64,000 nt of DNA. Origin: Rhizobium sp. L51/94 (GTDB lineage: Bacteria > Pseudomonadota > Alphaproteobacteria > Rhizobiales > Rhizobiaceae). Position 1 is the first letter of the stretch; every line of letters begins with the position of its first letter. The notes under the pieces were generated by a model. That model saw only the letters and a list, made by a program, of their open reading frames with translations, did not search any database and was not told the DNA's origin. Location: the NCBI RefSeq assembly GCF_019355555.1, contig NZ_CP072141.1, positions 3,218,001-3,282,000 of the forward strand, given 5' to 3'. The translations under genes and the position numbers were made by a program. Positions 55,976-64,000 of this stretch are shown here, in pieces.

Positions 55976-57294
55976 GCCCCGACCACGACCGCTGGAGCGG
56001 ACTTGCGGTTCTGCTTCTCGAGTACCGCCTCGGTGATCGAGTTCGGTATTCGTCGCGGTGTCTCGACCAGGCCGAGGACCGGCATGATCACCAGGAAGAA
56101 GCCGTAGTAGAAGAGTGTCCCGAACTGCGAGTAGGCGACGTAATTGCCCCTGAGGTCGCCATGGAACAAGAGGCCGAAAAGCCCGGTCCCCTCCGCCGGC
56201 ATAGCTCCGAGCCAACCGAGGAAGATTGCGTTGGCGACGAACAGCCAGAAGCACACCTTGTACCAGGGACGGTAGACAGCCGAGCGAACCTTCGACGTAT
56301 CGAGCCACGGCACGAAAAACAGCACCAGGATCGCGCCGAACATGGTGAGCACGCCGGCCAGCTTCGAGTCGATGGGCCCGATGTTGAAGGTAATCGAGCG
56401 CAGCATCGCGTAGAACGGCAGGAAATACCATTCAGGCACGATATGCGCCGGCGTTTTCAGCGGATCGGCAGGAATGTAGTTGTCGGCGTGGCCAAGATAG
56501 TTCGGCAGGTAGAAGACGAAGTAGGCGTAGACCAGCAGGAACACGGATACACCGAGCGCATCCTTCATCGTCGCATAGGGCGTGAAGCGCACCGTATCCG
56601 TCTTGGTCTTGATCTCGACGCCGGTCGGGTTCGTCTGGCCCGCCACATGCAGCGCCCAGATGTGCAGCACGACGACGCCGGCGATCATGAACGGCAGCAG
56701 GTAGTGCAGCGAGAAGAAGCGGTTCAGCGTCGGATTGTCGACGGCAAAGCCGCCAAGCAGGAATTGTTGGACCCATTCACCGACGTAGGGCAGCGCAGAG
56801 AAAAAGCCGGTGATCACGGTCGCGCCCCAGAACGACATCTGGCCCCAGGGAAGCACATAGCCCATGAACCCGGCCGCCATCATCAGCAGGTAGATGATGA
56901 CGCCAAGGATCCAGAGAACCTCGCGCGGTGCCTTGTAGGAACCGTAATACAGCCCTCGAGCGATGTGCAGGTAGACAGCGACAAAGAAGAACGAGGCACC
57001 GTTGGCATGCATGTAGCGCAGCAGCCAGCCATGGTTGACGTCACGCATGATCTTTTCGACGGAATTGAACGCCACGGTCGTCTCGGCGGCGTAATGCATC
57101 GCCAGAACCACGCCTGTCAGGATCTGCAGCACCAGCATGACAGCCAGCATAGCGCCGAACGTATAGGCATAGTTCAGGTTGCGCGGCACCGGATAGGCGA
57201 CAAAGCTGTCATAGACCAGACGCGGCAAAGGAAGCCGCGAGTCGATCCACTTTTCAAGTCCGGTGGATGGCTCGTAGGTTGATTGACCACTCAT
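55972..57294 (-). CDS. petB: Cytochrome b of the bc1 complex
   Basis: 440 residues, about eight membrane helices. Haem-ligand His pairs lie in helices B and D ([14 protein letters not shown] type region; [21 protein letters not shown]), and the Qo-site PEWY sequence is in [15 protein letters not shown]. Transfers electrons from quinol. Starts 16 bp after petA and couples to petC through ATGA. A C-terminal extension ([17 protein letters not shown]) is beyond the mitochondrial length. Confidence 0.97.
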   Translation of the reverse strand: MSGQSTYEPSTGLEKWIDSRLPLPRLVYDSFVAYPVPRNLNYAYTFGAMLAVMLVLQILTGVVLAMHYAAETTVAFNSVEKIMRDVNHGWLLRYMHANGASFFFVAVYLHIARGLYYGSYKAPREVLWILGVIIYLLMMAAGFMGYVLPWGQMSFWGATVITGFFSALPYVGEWVQQFLLGGFAVDNPTLNRFFSLHYLLPFMIAGVVVLHIWALHVAGQTNPTGVEIKTKTDTVRFTPYATMKDALGVSVFLLVYAYFVFYLPNYLGHADNYIPADPLKTPAHIVPEWYFLPFYAMLRSITFNIGPIDSKLAGVLTMFGAILVLFFVPWLDTSKVRSAVYRPWYKVCFWLFVANAIFLGWLGAMPAEGTGLFGLLFHGDLRGNYVAYSQFGTLFYYGFFLVIMPVLGLVETPRRIPNSITEAVLEKQNRKSAPAVVVGA

Positions 57295-57309
57295 GATTCA
57301 GTATCCCCC

Positions 57310-57888
57310 TCAACCGATCTTGATCACTTTGTCGGATGTAAATGCGAACGTCGGTATGGCGAGGTTCATGGGTGCGGGACCCTTCCGGATACGACCGGCA
57401 GTGTCATAGACCGACCCATGGCAGGGACAGAACCACCCGCCATATTCCCCCGACGTGCCGAGCGGCACACAGCCGAGATGGGTGCAGGAACCGATCATCA
57501 CGATCCAGTTCTCCTTGCCCTTGCCGGCCGAGCGGGCGACGTCACTAGCTGGTTCTTCGGGAGGCAGGTTGGCGTTGCGCGCGACCGGATCTTTGAGATC
57601 GCCGATCGGGGCGGAATTGGCCTCGGCGATTTCTTTTTCTGTCCGGTTGCGGATGAAGACCGGTTTGCCACGCCATTTGACTGTCAACGACATGCCGGGC
57701 TCAAGGCTGGAAACATCGATTTCGACGGAAGCAAGCGCCAGTGTGGATTGATCCGGCCGCATCTGGTCGATAAATGGCCAGACGGCCGAAACGGCACCGA
57801 CCACGCCGGCCATGCCGGCTGCTATATATAGAAAATCGCGCCGCGTCGGCTCGCCCAAGGTCTCGCTCTTCGTGTCGTTCTCGCTCAC
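57310..57888 (-). CDS. petA: Rieske iron-sulfur subunit of the bc1 complex
   Basis: 192 residues from the GTG at 57888, chosen over the ATG at 57906 because GAGGAGGGG lies between them, 5 nt before the GTG. Twin-arginine signal/anchor (TRRDFLYIAAGMAGVVGAV), then the [2Fe-2S] ligands CTHLGC and CPCHGS in the C-terminal domain. First gene of petABC. No regulatory site is recognisable in 57889-58267. Confidence 0.95.
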   Translation of the reverse strand: MSENDTKSETLGEPTRRDFLYIAAGMAGVVGAVSAVWPFIDQMRPDQSTLALASVEIDVSSLEPGMSLTVKWRGKPVFIRNRTEKEIAEANSAPIGDLKDPVARNANLPPEEPASDVARSAGKGKENWIVMIGSCTHLGCVPLGTSGEYGGWFCPCHGSVYDTAGRIRKGPAPMNLAIPTFAFTSDKVIKIG

Positions 57889-58267
57889 GCGGCCCCTCCT
57901 CTTCACGCAGAACCGCGGATGTGCCGCGGCAATCCTTCAACTCCGGCGAATCGCCCAGGCCACAATTCTGCCATAGATTTTCTCCGCCCCCAGCCGGTTT
58001 CTAAGCTTGATCGAACGCCATGTCCAGTCTTGCCAGCGGAGGTGGGCACAATGTCGCGGGCAAAACTACAGTTTTATGGGCGCATGACAGATCAAAACCG
58101 TCTACGCTTGGGGTATTGTGGTAACCGCATGAATTGCCGACGAATTCGCAAAGCAAATCCCCGCGTTGCACTGCAAAAATAACTATCGCAAACTTGCTGC
58201 GTTGCAACAACAGGGGCACCGTGCTAGTCGCTCCACAGAAGCGCCCATCCAGAGGTTACCCAGGGTC
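57889..58267. other. Divergent intergenic region between petA and the EEP gene
   Basis: 379 bp without a gene. It must hold the petABC promoter. The palindrome AAAACT-AC-AGTTTT at 58062-58075 is the only symmetrical element; a MarR or response-regulator site here would be of interest given the petP/petR-like genes at 29 kb. Confidence 0.5.
58062..58075. promoter_or_regulatory. Palindrome AAAACT-AC-AGTTTT
   Basis: Perfect 6-nt arms with a 2-nt centre, 174 bp upstream of petA and 193 bp upstream of the EEP gene. Candidate regulator site, unassigned. Confidence 0.35.
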
Positions 58268-59200
58268 ATGAGAGATACCATCTACTGCGTGATATCGGTG
58301 GTGACCACCTGCATTCTCGGCATCCTGGCGGCCCGTTATGTCACGCACCTGTGGATCCTCGCCTTCTTCGAGAGCCTGCAGACCCACATCGGCATCGCCT
58401 GCATTGTCGGAGCGCTGCTGGCGCTTGCCGTGCGTCGCCACTGGTACGCCATCGCCATGCTGGTCGTGGCGATCGCCATCACCGGTCATTCGATCGTCCT
58501 GCTTCAGGCCCGCGCAGAAACGCCGGCTCCCGCTGACGCGCAGCCATCCTACCGGCTGCTGTCTTTCAACATCGACGGCGACAATTTCGCCAATTCGGAA
58601 AAAATTGCCGATCTCGTTCTCAACTCCAAGGCCGATGTCGTGGAAATGTTCGAGGCGCCGCCGATGCTGTCGCAGATGACGCGACTGGCTGCCATCTATC
58701 CATACCGCATCGGCTGCGGCGTGATGGAGGACAATTGCGACAGCCTGTTGATGTCCAAACGCCCGTTCCTCTCGCAGTCGATTGGTAGCCTCAGCGGGTT
58801 GTGGAGAAACCGGTTCATTCTGGCGACCATCGACATCGATGGCCAGAAGATCGCCTTCGCCTCCGCCCATCTGAGCAAACCCTATTTCGACGACTTCCAT
58901 GCCGACGAACTGGCTGCCCTGTCCGACGACTTGAACGCGGTCGGCGAACCGCTGCTGCTCGCCGGCGATTTCAATGCGGCCGTGGTCGAACCAGACATGC
59001 AGGCGTTTCTCCGCCGCAGCAATCTGGCCCACGTTTTCCCGGAGCCCGCGACCTGGCCGATCGAGACCGGCGCCTTAGGTATCGCCATCGATCACGTGTT
59101 TGCGAGGCCGCCGCTGCAGCTGAAATCCGTGCGTCGGATCGAGGATGCCATGGGGTCAAACCACTACGGGCTCATCACCGACTTCACCATCGCCCGTTAG
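58268..59200 (+). CDS. Endonuclease/exonuclease/phosphatase-fold membrane protein
   Basis: 310 residues from the ATG at 58268 with GAGGTTACCCAGGGTC upstream. Two to three N-terminal membrane helices (about 5-80), then an EEP (DNase I-like) domain: LLSFNID, AGDFNAAV and DHVFARPP are the metal/catalytic motifs, ending SNHYGLITDF. Active side probably periplasmic. Substrate may be a phosphodiester lipid or nucleic acid; unknown. The minus-strand ABC gene ends 6 bp beyond its stop. Confidence 0.88.
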   Translation: MRDTIYCVISVVTTCILGILAARYVTHLWILAFFESLQTHIGIACIVGALLALAVRRHWYAIAMLVVAIAITGHSIVLLQARAETPAPADAQPSYRLLSFNIDGDNFANSEKIADLVLNSKADVVEMFEAPPMLSQMTRLAAIYPYRIGCGVMEDNCDSLLMSKRPFLSQSIGSLSGLWRNRFILATIDIDGQKIAFASAHLSKPYFDDFHADELAALSDDLNAVGEPLLLAGDFNAAVVEPDMQAFLRRSNLAHVFPEPATWPIETGALGIAIDHVFARPPLQLKSVRRIEDAMGSNHYGLITDFTIAR

Positions 59201-59205
59201 CCCGA

Positions 59206-61068
59206 CTATTCCGCGTCGACGGCAATGAAGCCTCCCGATTGCCTCGCCCAGAGCTCGGCGTAGAGGCCGTTGCGCGAGAGCAGTTCCGCGTGGCTGCCAT
59301 CCTCGATTATCCGCCCCTTCTCGATGACAACGAGGCGGTCGAGGGCTGCAATCGTCGACAGCCGATGGGCGATTGCCAGAACCGTCTTGCCCTCCATCAT
59401 CGCCAGCAGATTGGACTGCAAGGCTGCCTCCACTTCGGAATCCAGTGCCGAGGTCGCCTCGTCGAGCACCAGGATCGGCGCATCCTTGAGCATGACCCTG
59501 GCAATGGAGATGCGCTGACGCTGGCCGCCGGACAGCTTGACCCCACGCTCACCGACATGGGCGGAGAAGCCTTTGCGGCCATTCTGGTCCTCGAGATCGG
59601 CGATGAATGTGTCCGCCTCGGCCCGCCTGGTAGCCTGAAGCAGCAGGTCGGCGCCCGCATCAGGCCGACCAAACAGGATGTTGTCGCGGATGGAGCGGTT
59701 GAGCAGCGCCGTATCCTGCGTCACCATGCCTATAGCCGCGCGCAGCGATTCCTGGGTGACGCCGGAAATATCCTGACCGTCGATCAGGATGCTGCCGGCT
59801 TCCAGATCGTAAAAACGCAGCAGCAGGTTAACCAGCGTCGTCTTGCCGGCACCGGAGCGGCCGACGATACCGACCTTTTCACCAGGCTTGATGACCAGCG
59901 AGAAATCTTCGATTACGCCGCTGCCGCGCCCATAATGAAACCTGACCTTCTCGAAGCGAATCTCCGGCCGCGACACCACCAGCGCCTTTGCGTCCGGCCG
60001 GTCGACCAGCCCGATCGGCTGAGAGATCATCTCCGCGGCGTTCTGGATGGTCCCCAGATTGCGCATGATCGAGTTGAACTGCGTCATCATCCGGCCGAAC
60101 AACATGTTGAGGCGCAGCACCATGCTGAGCGTAAAGGCCACCCCGCCCGTCGTGATTGTCCCGGAGAGCCAAAGCTGGATCGCAAAGGCGGCAATGCTGG
60201 TGATCATCACACCCGACAGCAAGGCGAGCGACGAGCGCACCCCGGTCAACAGCCGCGTGAAAGGCATGACCGCCGCCTGGAAGCGGTCGAAGCCGTCGCG
60301 GATATAGAGATCGTTGCGGTCCTCGCGGCCGAAGAGCTTGAGTGTCTGGATATTGGCGTAGGCATCGACCATGCGGCCGTTGAGCATCGACGAGGCCTCG
60401 GCGGCATCGCGGGCATGGCGACGGATGCGCGGTACGAAAAAGCGTGCCAGCAGGCAGAACATGCCGATCCAGACGGCAACGATCAGCGCCAGCCTCCAGT
60501 CGAGCCCGCCGACAAGGGCTACCGTGGACGCCGCATAGATGATGATGAACCACACCACCTGCAGCAACGACACCACGAGATCGCCGGTCGACTGGCCGGC
60601 AGACCAGACTTTGGTGACGATCCGCCCGGAAAAGTCGTTCTGGAAGAAGCTCAGCGATTGGCGGGCGACATGCACATAGGCCTGCCAGCGAACCAGGTTC
60701 AGAAAGCCCGGCACGACCACCTGCTCCTCGACCAGTGCACCAAGGCTGACGACGATGAAACGCACGACGAGCACGACGAAAACCATGCCCAGCAACGACC
60801 AGCCGTGACCGGACAGAAGCCCGTGCCAGCCATCGCCTTTGGGAACCGTGTCGAGGATGTCAACGAGATGGCCGACGAACCAGAACAGCGCCGCCTCGAG
60901 CATCGCCACGGCACCACCGAGCACTGCCATCGCCAGAAACGGCCCTTTGGCCTGGCGGACATAGTACCAGATGAACGCGTAAAGCGACTGCGGCGGCCGC
61001 AGTTCGTCATTGCGATAGAACGGATCGAGCCATGTCTCGAAAAGGCGGACGACGGTGCGGATCAACAT
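59206..61068 (-). CDS. ABC exporter, fused permease-ATPase half transporter, first copy
   Basis: 620 residues. Six-helix ABC membrane domain (1-330) and nucleotide-binding domain: Walker A GRSGAGKTTLVNLLLR, signature LSGGQRQRISIARVML, Walker B ILVLDEATSALDSEVEA, H-loop AHRLSTIAAL. Lipid- or drug-export (MsbA-like) type; it works as a homodimer or with the second copy at 62333-64000. Substrate not recognised. Confidence 0.92.
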   Translation of the reverse strand: MLIRTVVRLFETWLDPFYRNDELRPPQSLYAFIWYYVRQAKGPFLAMAVLGGAVAMLEAALFWFVGHLVDILDTVPKGDGWHGLLSGHGWSLLGMVFVVLVVRFIVVSLGALVEEQVVVPGFLNLVRWQAYVHVARQSLSFFQNDFSGRIVTKVWSAGQSTGDLVVSLLQVVWFIIIYAASTVALVGGLDWRLALIVAVWIGMFCLLARFFVPRIRRHARDAAEASSMLNGRMVDAYANIQTLKLFGREDRNDLYIRDGFDRFQAAVMPFTRLLTGVRSSLALLSGVMITSIAAFAIQLWLSGTITTGGVAFTLSMVLRLNMLFGRMMTQFNSIMRNLGTIQNAAEMISQPIGLVDRPDAKALVVSRPEIRFEKVRFHYGRGSGVIEDFSLVIKPGEKVGIVGRSGAGKTTLVNLLLRFYDLEAGSILIDGQDISGVTQESLRAAIGMVTQDTALLNRSIRDNILFGRPDAGADLLLQATRRAEADTFIADLEDQNGRKGFSAHVGERGVKLSGGQRQRISIARVMLKDAPILVLDEATSALDSEVEAALQSNLLAMMEGKTVLAIAHRLSTIAALDRLVVIEKGRIIEDGSHAELLSRNGLYAELWARQSGGFIAVDAE

Positions 61069-61324
61069 GTGTGCGATATAGGCAGTTTTCTACGGAGGGC
61101 AAAGGGTTGGTTCGCCCCAAGTGTCTGCACGTCCGTCACGTTGGCGACCGCCTTTCCGCTCGGGAGCAGCCGGCGAACGCAGCGTGATTTTGCCCCCTTT
61201 CGGCACAAATTCGCGGGCAGACAATCAGTCGGACATCGAGAGTTCACCAAAACCTGACAATGACGCTTGCACTCGAGCGGCACGCAAACGAAGACGACCT
61301 GCCCATCCTCGAGGAGATTTGCCG
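61069..61324. other. Short intergenic interval before the acyltransferase gene
   Basis: 256 bp between divergent genes; it contains both promoters. I see no distinctive repeat or operator in it. Confidence 0.4.
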
Positions 61325-62305
61325 ATGGCCGACGAAATCCTACTCGCCAGGCCAGACCGCAACACCTCCATAGATGCGATGCGCTATGTGTTCTCGTTCG
61401 TTATCGTTCTGCTGCATTGCCTGCCTCCGGCGCAGCATCCGCCTCACCCCGCATGGGCAGCACTCGTCGCCATCGCCTGTCGCGTTTCGGTGCCGTTCTT
61501 CCTCATCACCAGCGGCTATTTCCTGAAACCCTTGGCGAGGCTCGATCTATCGGTGGTCTTCAAGCCGCTGAAACGCCTGCTGCCGATCTACCTGTTCTGG
61601 ATGTTCGCCTACTTCGTCTTCCTGCAAATCTGTCCGATCCAGCAATGGTCATTCGGCCCGCGCGACCTGATCTCTGGAGGCACCGCTTTCCACCTCTGGT
61701 TTCTGCCGGCACTGGGACTTGCGCTGGTGCTGGTATCGGCGGGGACGAGCCTCATCGGCATCAGGGCCACGGGCGCCCTATGCGTCGTCCTTGCAGCCAT
61801 TGGCGTGATTTTCAGCAGCTATCACAATGTGCTTCACATGCCAGGCAGTCCTCAACGCGGAGGCCTGTTCATAGCACCGCTGTTCGTCTACCTCGGCCTC
61901 TGCGCCAAGGTCGGAAACTGGAGGCTGGGCAGATGGGCGGTCCCGGCGATCTGTCTCTCCTACATTGGCCTCATCCTGGAGGAATGGATGATCTACCGCG
62001 TTTCAAATGCAGCCGTTTTCATCAGCCACGACTTCACCATCGCCACCTATCTGGTCGGCCTGACGTGTTTTCTCGGGGTGCGCCAGATACCGCGTTCACA
62101 GTTTGTGGATCGGCTCGCGTGGTCTGGCCGGATCAGCCTGACTGTCTACGCAAGCCACGTCTTTTTCCTCTGGCTGCTCGCACCCGTCCTAGGCAACGAT
62201 GAAATCTGGAGGGTCGGGATCCTGACCCTCCTGTGCTTCGGGCTGGCAACGCTCCTGAGCCTTGCGCTCATGCGCGTTCCGGGCCTGCAGCGCGTCATCG
62301 TATGA
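61325..62305 (+). CDS. Acyltransferase 3 family membrane protein
   Basis: 326 residues with about ten membrane helices, starting at ATG 61325 with GAGGAGATTTGCCG upstream. The N-terminal NTSIDAMRYVFSFVIVLLHC holds the conserved His of the acyltransferase 3/OAFB family (DAxRxxa...H), then RVSVPFFLITSGYF. These proteins acylate exported glycans or lipids such as LPS, Nod factor or exopolysaccharide. It lies between two ABC exporters, so a shared substrate is possible but unproven. Confidence 0.88.
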   Translation: MADEILLARPDRNTSIDAMRYVFSFVIVLLHCLPPAQHPPHPAWAALVAIACRVSVPFFLITSGYFLKPLARLDLSVVFKPLKRLLPIYLFWMFAYFVFLQICPIQQWSFGPRDLISGGTAFHLWFLPALGLALVLVSAGTSLIGIRATGALCVVLAAIGVIFSSYHNVLHMPGSPQRGGLFIAPLFVYLGLCAKVGNWRLGRWAVPAICLSYIGLILEEWMIYRVSNAAVFISHDFTIATYLVGLTCFLGVRQIPRSQFVDRLAWSGRISLTVYASHVFFLWLLAPVLGNDEIWRVGILTLLCFGLATLLSLALMRVPGLQRVIV

Positions 62306-62332
62306 CGACGCGCTGCCTTGTCGTTACCGCGC

Positions 62333-64000
62333 CTATTCCGCAGCCGCTTCCGTCGAATGGTCGGCGAGGAAGCCGCCGGACTGGCGGTTCCAGAGATCGG
62401 CGTAGATGCCGCCCCGGGTGATCAGGTCGGCATGGCTGCCGGTCTCGATCAGCTTGCCCTTGTCGAGAACCACGACCCGATCCATCTCCGTCAGCGTCGA
62501 CAGCCGGTGGGCGATGGCGATGACCGTCTTGCCCTGCATCAGCGCGAACAGGTTCTCCTGGATGGCCGCCTCGACTTCGGAATCGAGTGCCGAGGTCGCC
62601 TCGTCGAGGATCAGGATCGGTGCATCCTTGAGGAACACCCGGGCAATCGCCACCCGCTGACGTTGGCCGCCGGAGAGCTTGACGCCACGCTCGCCGACCT
62701 GCGCATCGAGACCCCTGCGGCCGTTCAAGTCGACGAGGTTCTCGATGAACTCCCATGCATTGGCACGCTTGGTCGCCTCAATGATCTCAGCGTCGGTGGC
62801 ATCCGGGCGACCGTAGGCGATGTTATCGCGGATGGAGCGGTGCAGCAGCGACGTATCCTGCGTCACCACGCCGATCAGCGCACGCAGGCTCTCCTGCGTC
62901 ACGCCGGCGATATCCTGCCCGTCGATGGTGATCTTCCCGGACTCCAGTTCGTAGAAGCGCAGCAGCAGGTTCATCAGCGTCGTCTTGCCTGCGCCGGAGC
63001 GCCCGACAAGGCCGATCTTCTCGCCGGCATGGATATCCAGCGTCAGATCCTCGATCACACCCTTCGCCTTGCCGTAATGAAAGCGGATATGATCGAAGCG
63101 GATTGCGCCCTTCTGCGCCACCAGCGTCGGAGCCGAAGGCCGGTCGATGATGTCGTGCTTCTTGGTCATCATCTCCATGCCGTCATAGACCGTGCCGATA
63201 TTCTCGAACAGCGCCGAGACTTCCCACATGATCCACTGCGACATGCCGTTGACGCGCATCGCCAGGCCGATGGCGATCGCGATCGAGCCGACCTCGATGG
63301 CGCCGTTCAGCCAGAACCATATGGAAATCGCCGAGATGACGAAGAGTGCCACGCAGTTGTTGATGTAGACCGATGCCTGGAAGAGGCTGACGTAGCGCAT
63401 CTGCCCGTAAACCGTCTGCAGGAACAGATCCATGCCCGCCTTGGCATAGGACTCCTCGCGGCCGGCATGGGAGAACAGCTTGACGGTCGCGATATTGGTG
63501 TAGCTGTCGACGACACGACCGGTCATGGTCGAGCGCGCGTCGGCCTGCGTCGCGGCGATCTTGCGCAGCTTCGGGACAAAGAAGCTGACGATGCCGATGT
63601 AGATCGCCAGCCAGACCAGCAGCGGCAGCAGCAGCCGCCAGTCCGCTGTTCCGACGATGACGATCATCGTGATGATGTAAGTGACGACATAGACGAAAAC
63701 GTCGAGCAGCTTCATCACCGTTTCGCGCACGGCAAGCGACGTCTGCATCACTTTGGTGGAAACGCGTCCGGCAAATTCGTTGGCAAAGAACGTCATGCTG
63801 TGGCGCAGCAGGAACCGGTGCATCTGCCACCTGGCGATCATCGGATAGTTGCCGAGCAACACCTGGTGCATGATGATGGAGTCCAGCACGGCTGCGACCG
63901 GCAGGCCTACGAGCACCATCGCCGCCATCCAGAAAAGCGTGGCGCCTTCCGTCTGCAGGAACGTTGCCTTGTCGGCATGCGACAGCCAGTCGACGATCTG
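62333..64000 (-). CDS. ABC exporter, fused permease-ATPase half transporter, second copy, 5' end beyond the window
   Basis: At least 555 residues; the frame stays open to the window edge with no start, so the N-terminus is missing. Walker A GRSGAGKTTLMNLLLR, signature LSGGQRQRVAIARVFL and Walker B ILILDEATSALDSEVEA are near-identical in order to the first copy, and the membrane domain is related too, so the two probably arose by duplication and may form a heterodimer. The acyltransferase gene lies between them on the other strand. Confidence 0.92.
   Translation of the reverse strand, partial: QIVDWLSHADKATFLQTEGATLFWMAAMVLVGLPVAAVLDSIIMHQVLLGNYPMIARWQMHRFLLRHSMTFFANEFAGRVSTKVMQTSLAVRETVMKLLDVFVYVVTYIITMIVIVGTADWRLLLPLLVWLAIYIGIVSFFVPKLRKIAATQADARSTMTGRVVDSYTNIATVKLFSHAGREESYAKAGMDLFLQTVYGQMRYVSLFQASVYINNCVALFVISAISIWFWLNGAIEVGSIAIAIGLAMRVNGMSQWIMWEVSALFENIGTVYDGMEMMTKKHDIIDRPSAPTLVAQKGAIRFDHIRFHYGKAKGVIEDLTLDIHAGEKIGLVGRSGAGKTTLMNLLLRFYELESGKITIDGQDIAGVTQESLRALIGVVTQDTSLLHRSIRDNIAYGRPDATDAEIIEATKRANAWEFIENLVDLNGRRGLDAQVGERGVKLSGGQRQRVAIARVFLKDAPILILDEATSALDSEVEAAIQENLFALMQGKTVIAIAHRLSTLTEMDRVVVLDKGKLIETGSHADLITRGGIYADLWNRQSGGFLADHSTEAAAE

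Noticed and set aside
55091..57294. Fused cytochrome b-c1 gene (fbcH type)
   Set aside because: petB has its own stop and petC its own ATG in a 4-nt overlap, in different frames; the proteins are separate.
58801..61257. 818-residue plus-strand open frame across the first ABC exporter
   Set aside because: Arg/Gln/His-rich low-complexity translation with no family pattern; it overlaps both the EEP gene and a well-supported ABC gene.

Overview
The window reads as ordinary chromosome of a rhizobial alphaproteobacterium (Rhizobiaceae; Rhizobium, Agrobacterium or Sinorhizobium relatives). The basis is high GC with dense coding on both strands; greA next to an lpsB/lpcC-type LPS core glycosyltransferase; trxB followed by a VtlR/LsrB-type LysR gene and a tandem pair of AbcR-like small RNAs; separate cytochrome b and c1 genes in a petABC operon; an alphaproteobacterial-length carB; and a LexA box of the alphaproteobacterial GTTC-N7-GTTC form. 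I see no prophage, IS element, CRISPR array, rRNA or tRNA.

Layout. 1-6726: tail of an SDR gene, a zinc metallopeptidase, a small membrane protein, a zinc alcohol dehydrogenase and carB. 6799-10785: a stand-alone DUF2235 hydrolase, then a two-gene DNA-repair unit on the minus strand (radical SAM protein plus a DUF4130-UdgX fusion) behind a perfect LexA box. 10998-16466: greA, lpsB, an unusual glycosyltransferase-like gene, lrp, trxB, the VtlR/LsrB regulator and two AbcR-type sRNAs. 16572-22853: an ArsR/MFS/Old Yellow Enzyme cluster, a reductase with a divergent LysR gene, DUF2188 and a ChaA-type antiporter. 22854-23574: non-coding, with two diverged ~205-bp repeats. 23575-28348: aspartate aminotransferase, PQQ sugar dehydrogenase, EamA transporter, cold shock protein and BA14K protein.

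28409-34839: an MBL hydrolase; a MarR/response regulator/histidine kinase operon resembling PetP-PetR plus a kinase; and a minus-strand ubiK-ybjN-proC-csaA run. 34996-41099: lgt, a MidA/NDUFAF7-like methyltransferase, pgeF, an M24-fold enzyme lacking metal ligands, a lipoprotein and prs. 41128-44303: an aldehyde dehydrogenase with DUF779 and a GAF-Fis regulator that has no AAA+ domain. 44423-54924: an exported protein of unknown function, rplY, a GGDEF-EAL protein with a periplasmic binding protein, pth, GNAT, clpS, ychF, two MaoC proteins and apt. 55091-57888: the cytochrome bc1 operon petABC. 58268-64000: an EEP phosphatase-fold protein and two related half-size ABC exporters on either side of an acyltransferase-3 membrane protein.

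Most interesting: (1) the radical SAM + DUF4130-UdgX unit, whose canonical LexA box overlaps the predicted core promoter, making it a candidate SOS-induced DNA repair or modification system of unknown chemistry; (2) the AbcR-like sRNA pair with matching promoter layouts beside its likely VtlR/LsrB regulator; (3) the locus between lpsB and trxB, where an lrp-linked glycosyltransferase-like gene overlaps lpsB tail to tail; (4) an inverted repeat in front of the aldehyde dehydrogenase gene that may be the site of an AAA-less AcoR-like activator. All functions are read from sequence motifs and recalled family knowledge; no database search was possible.
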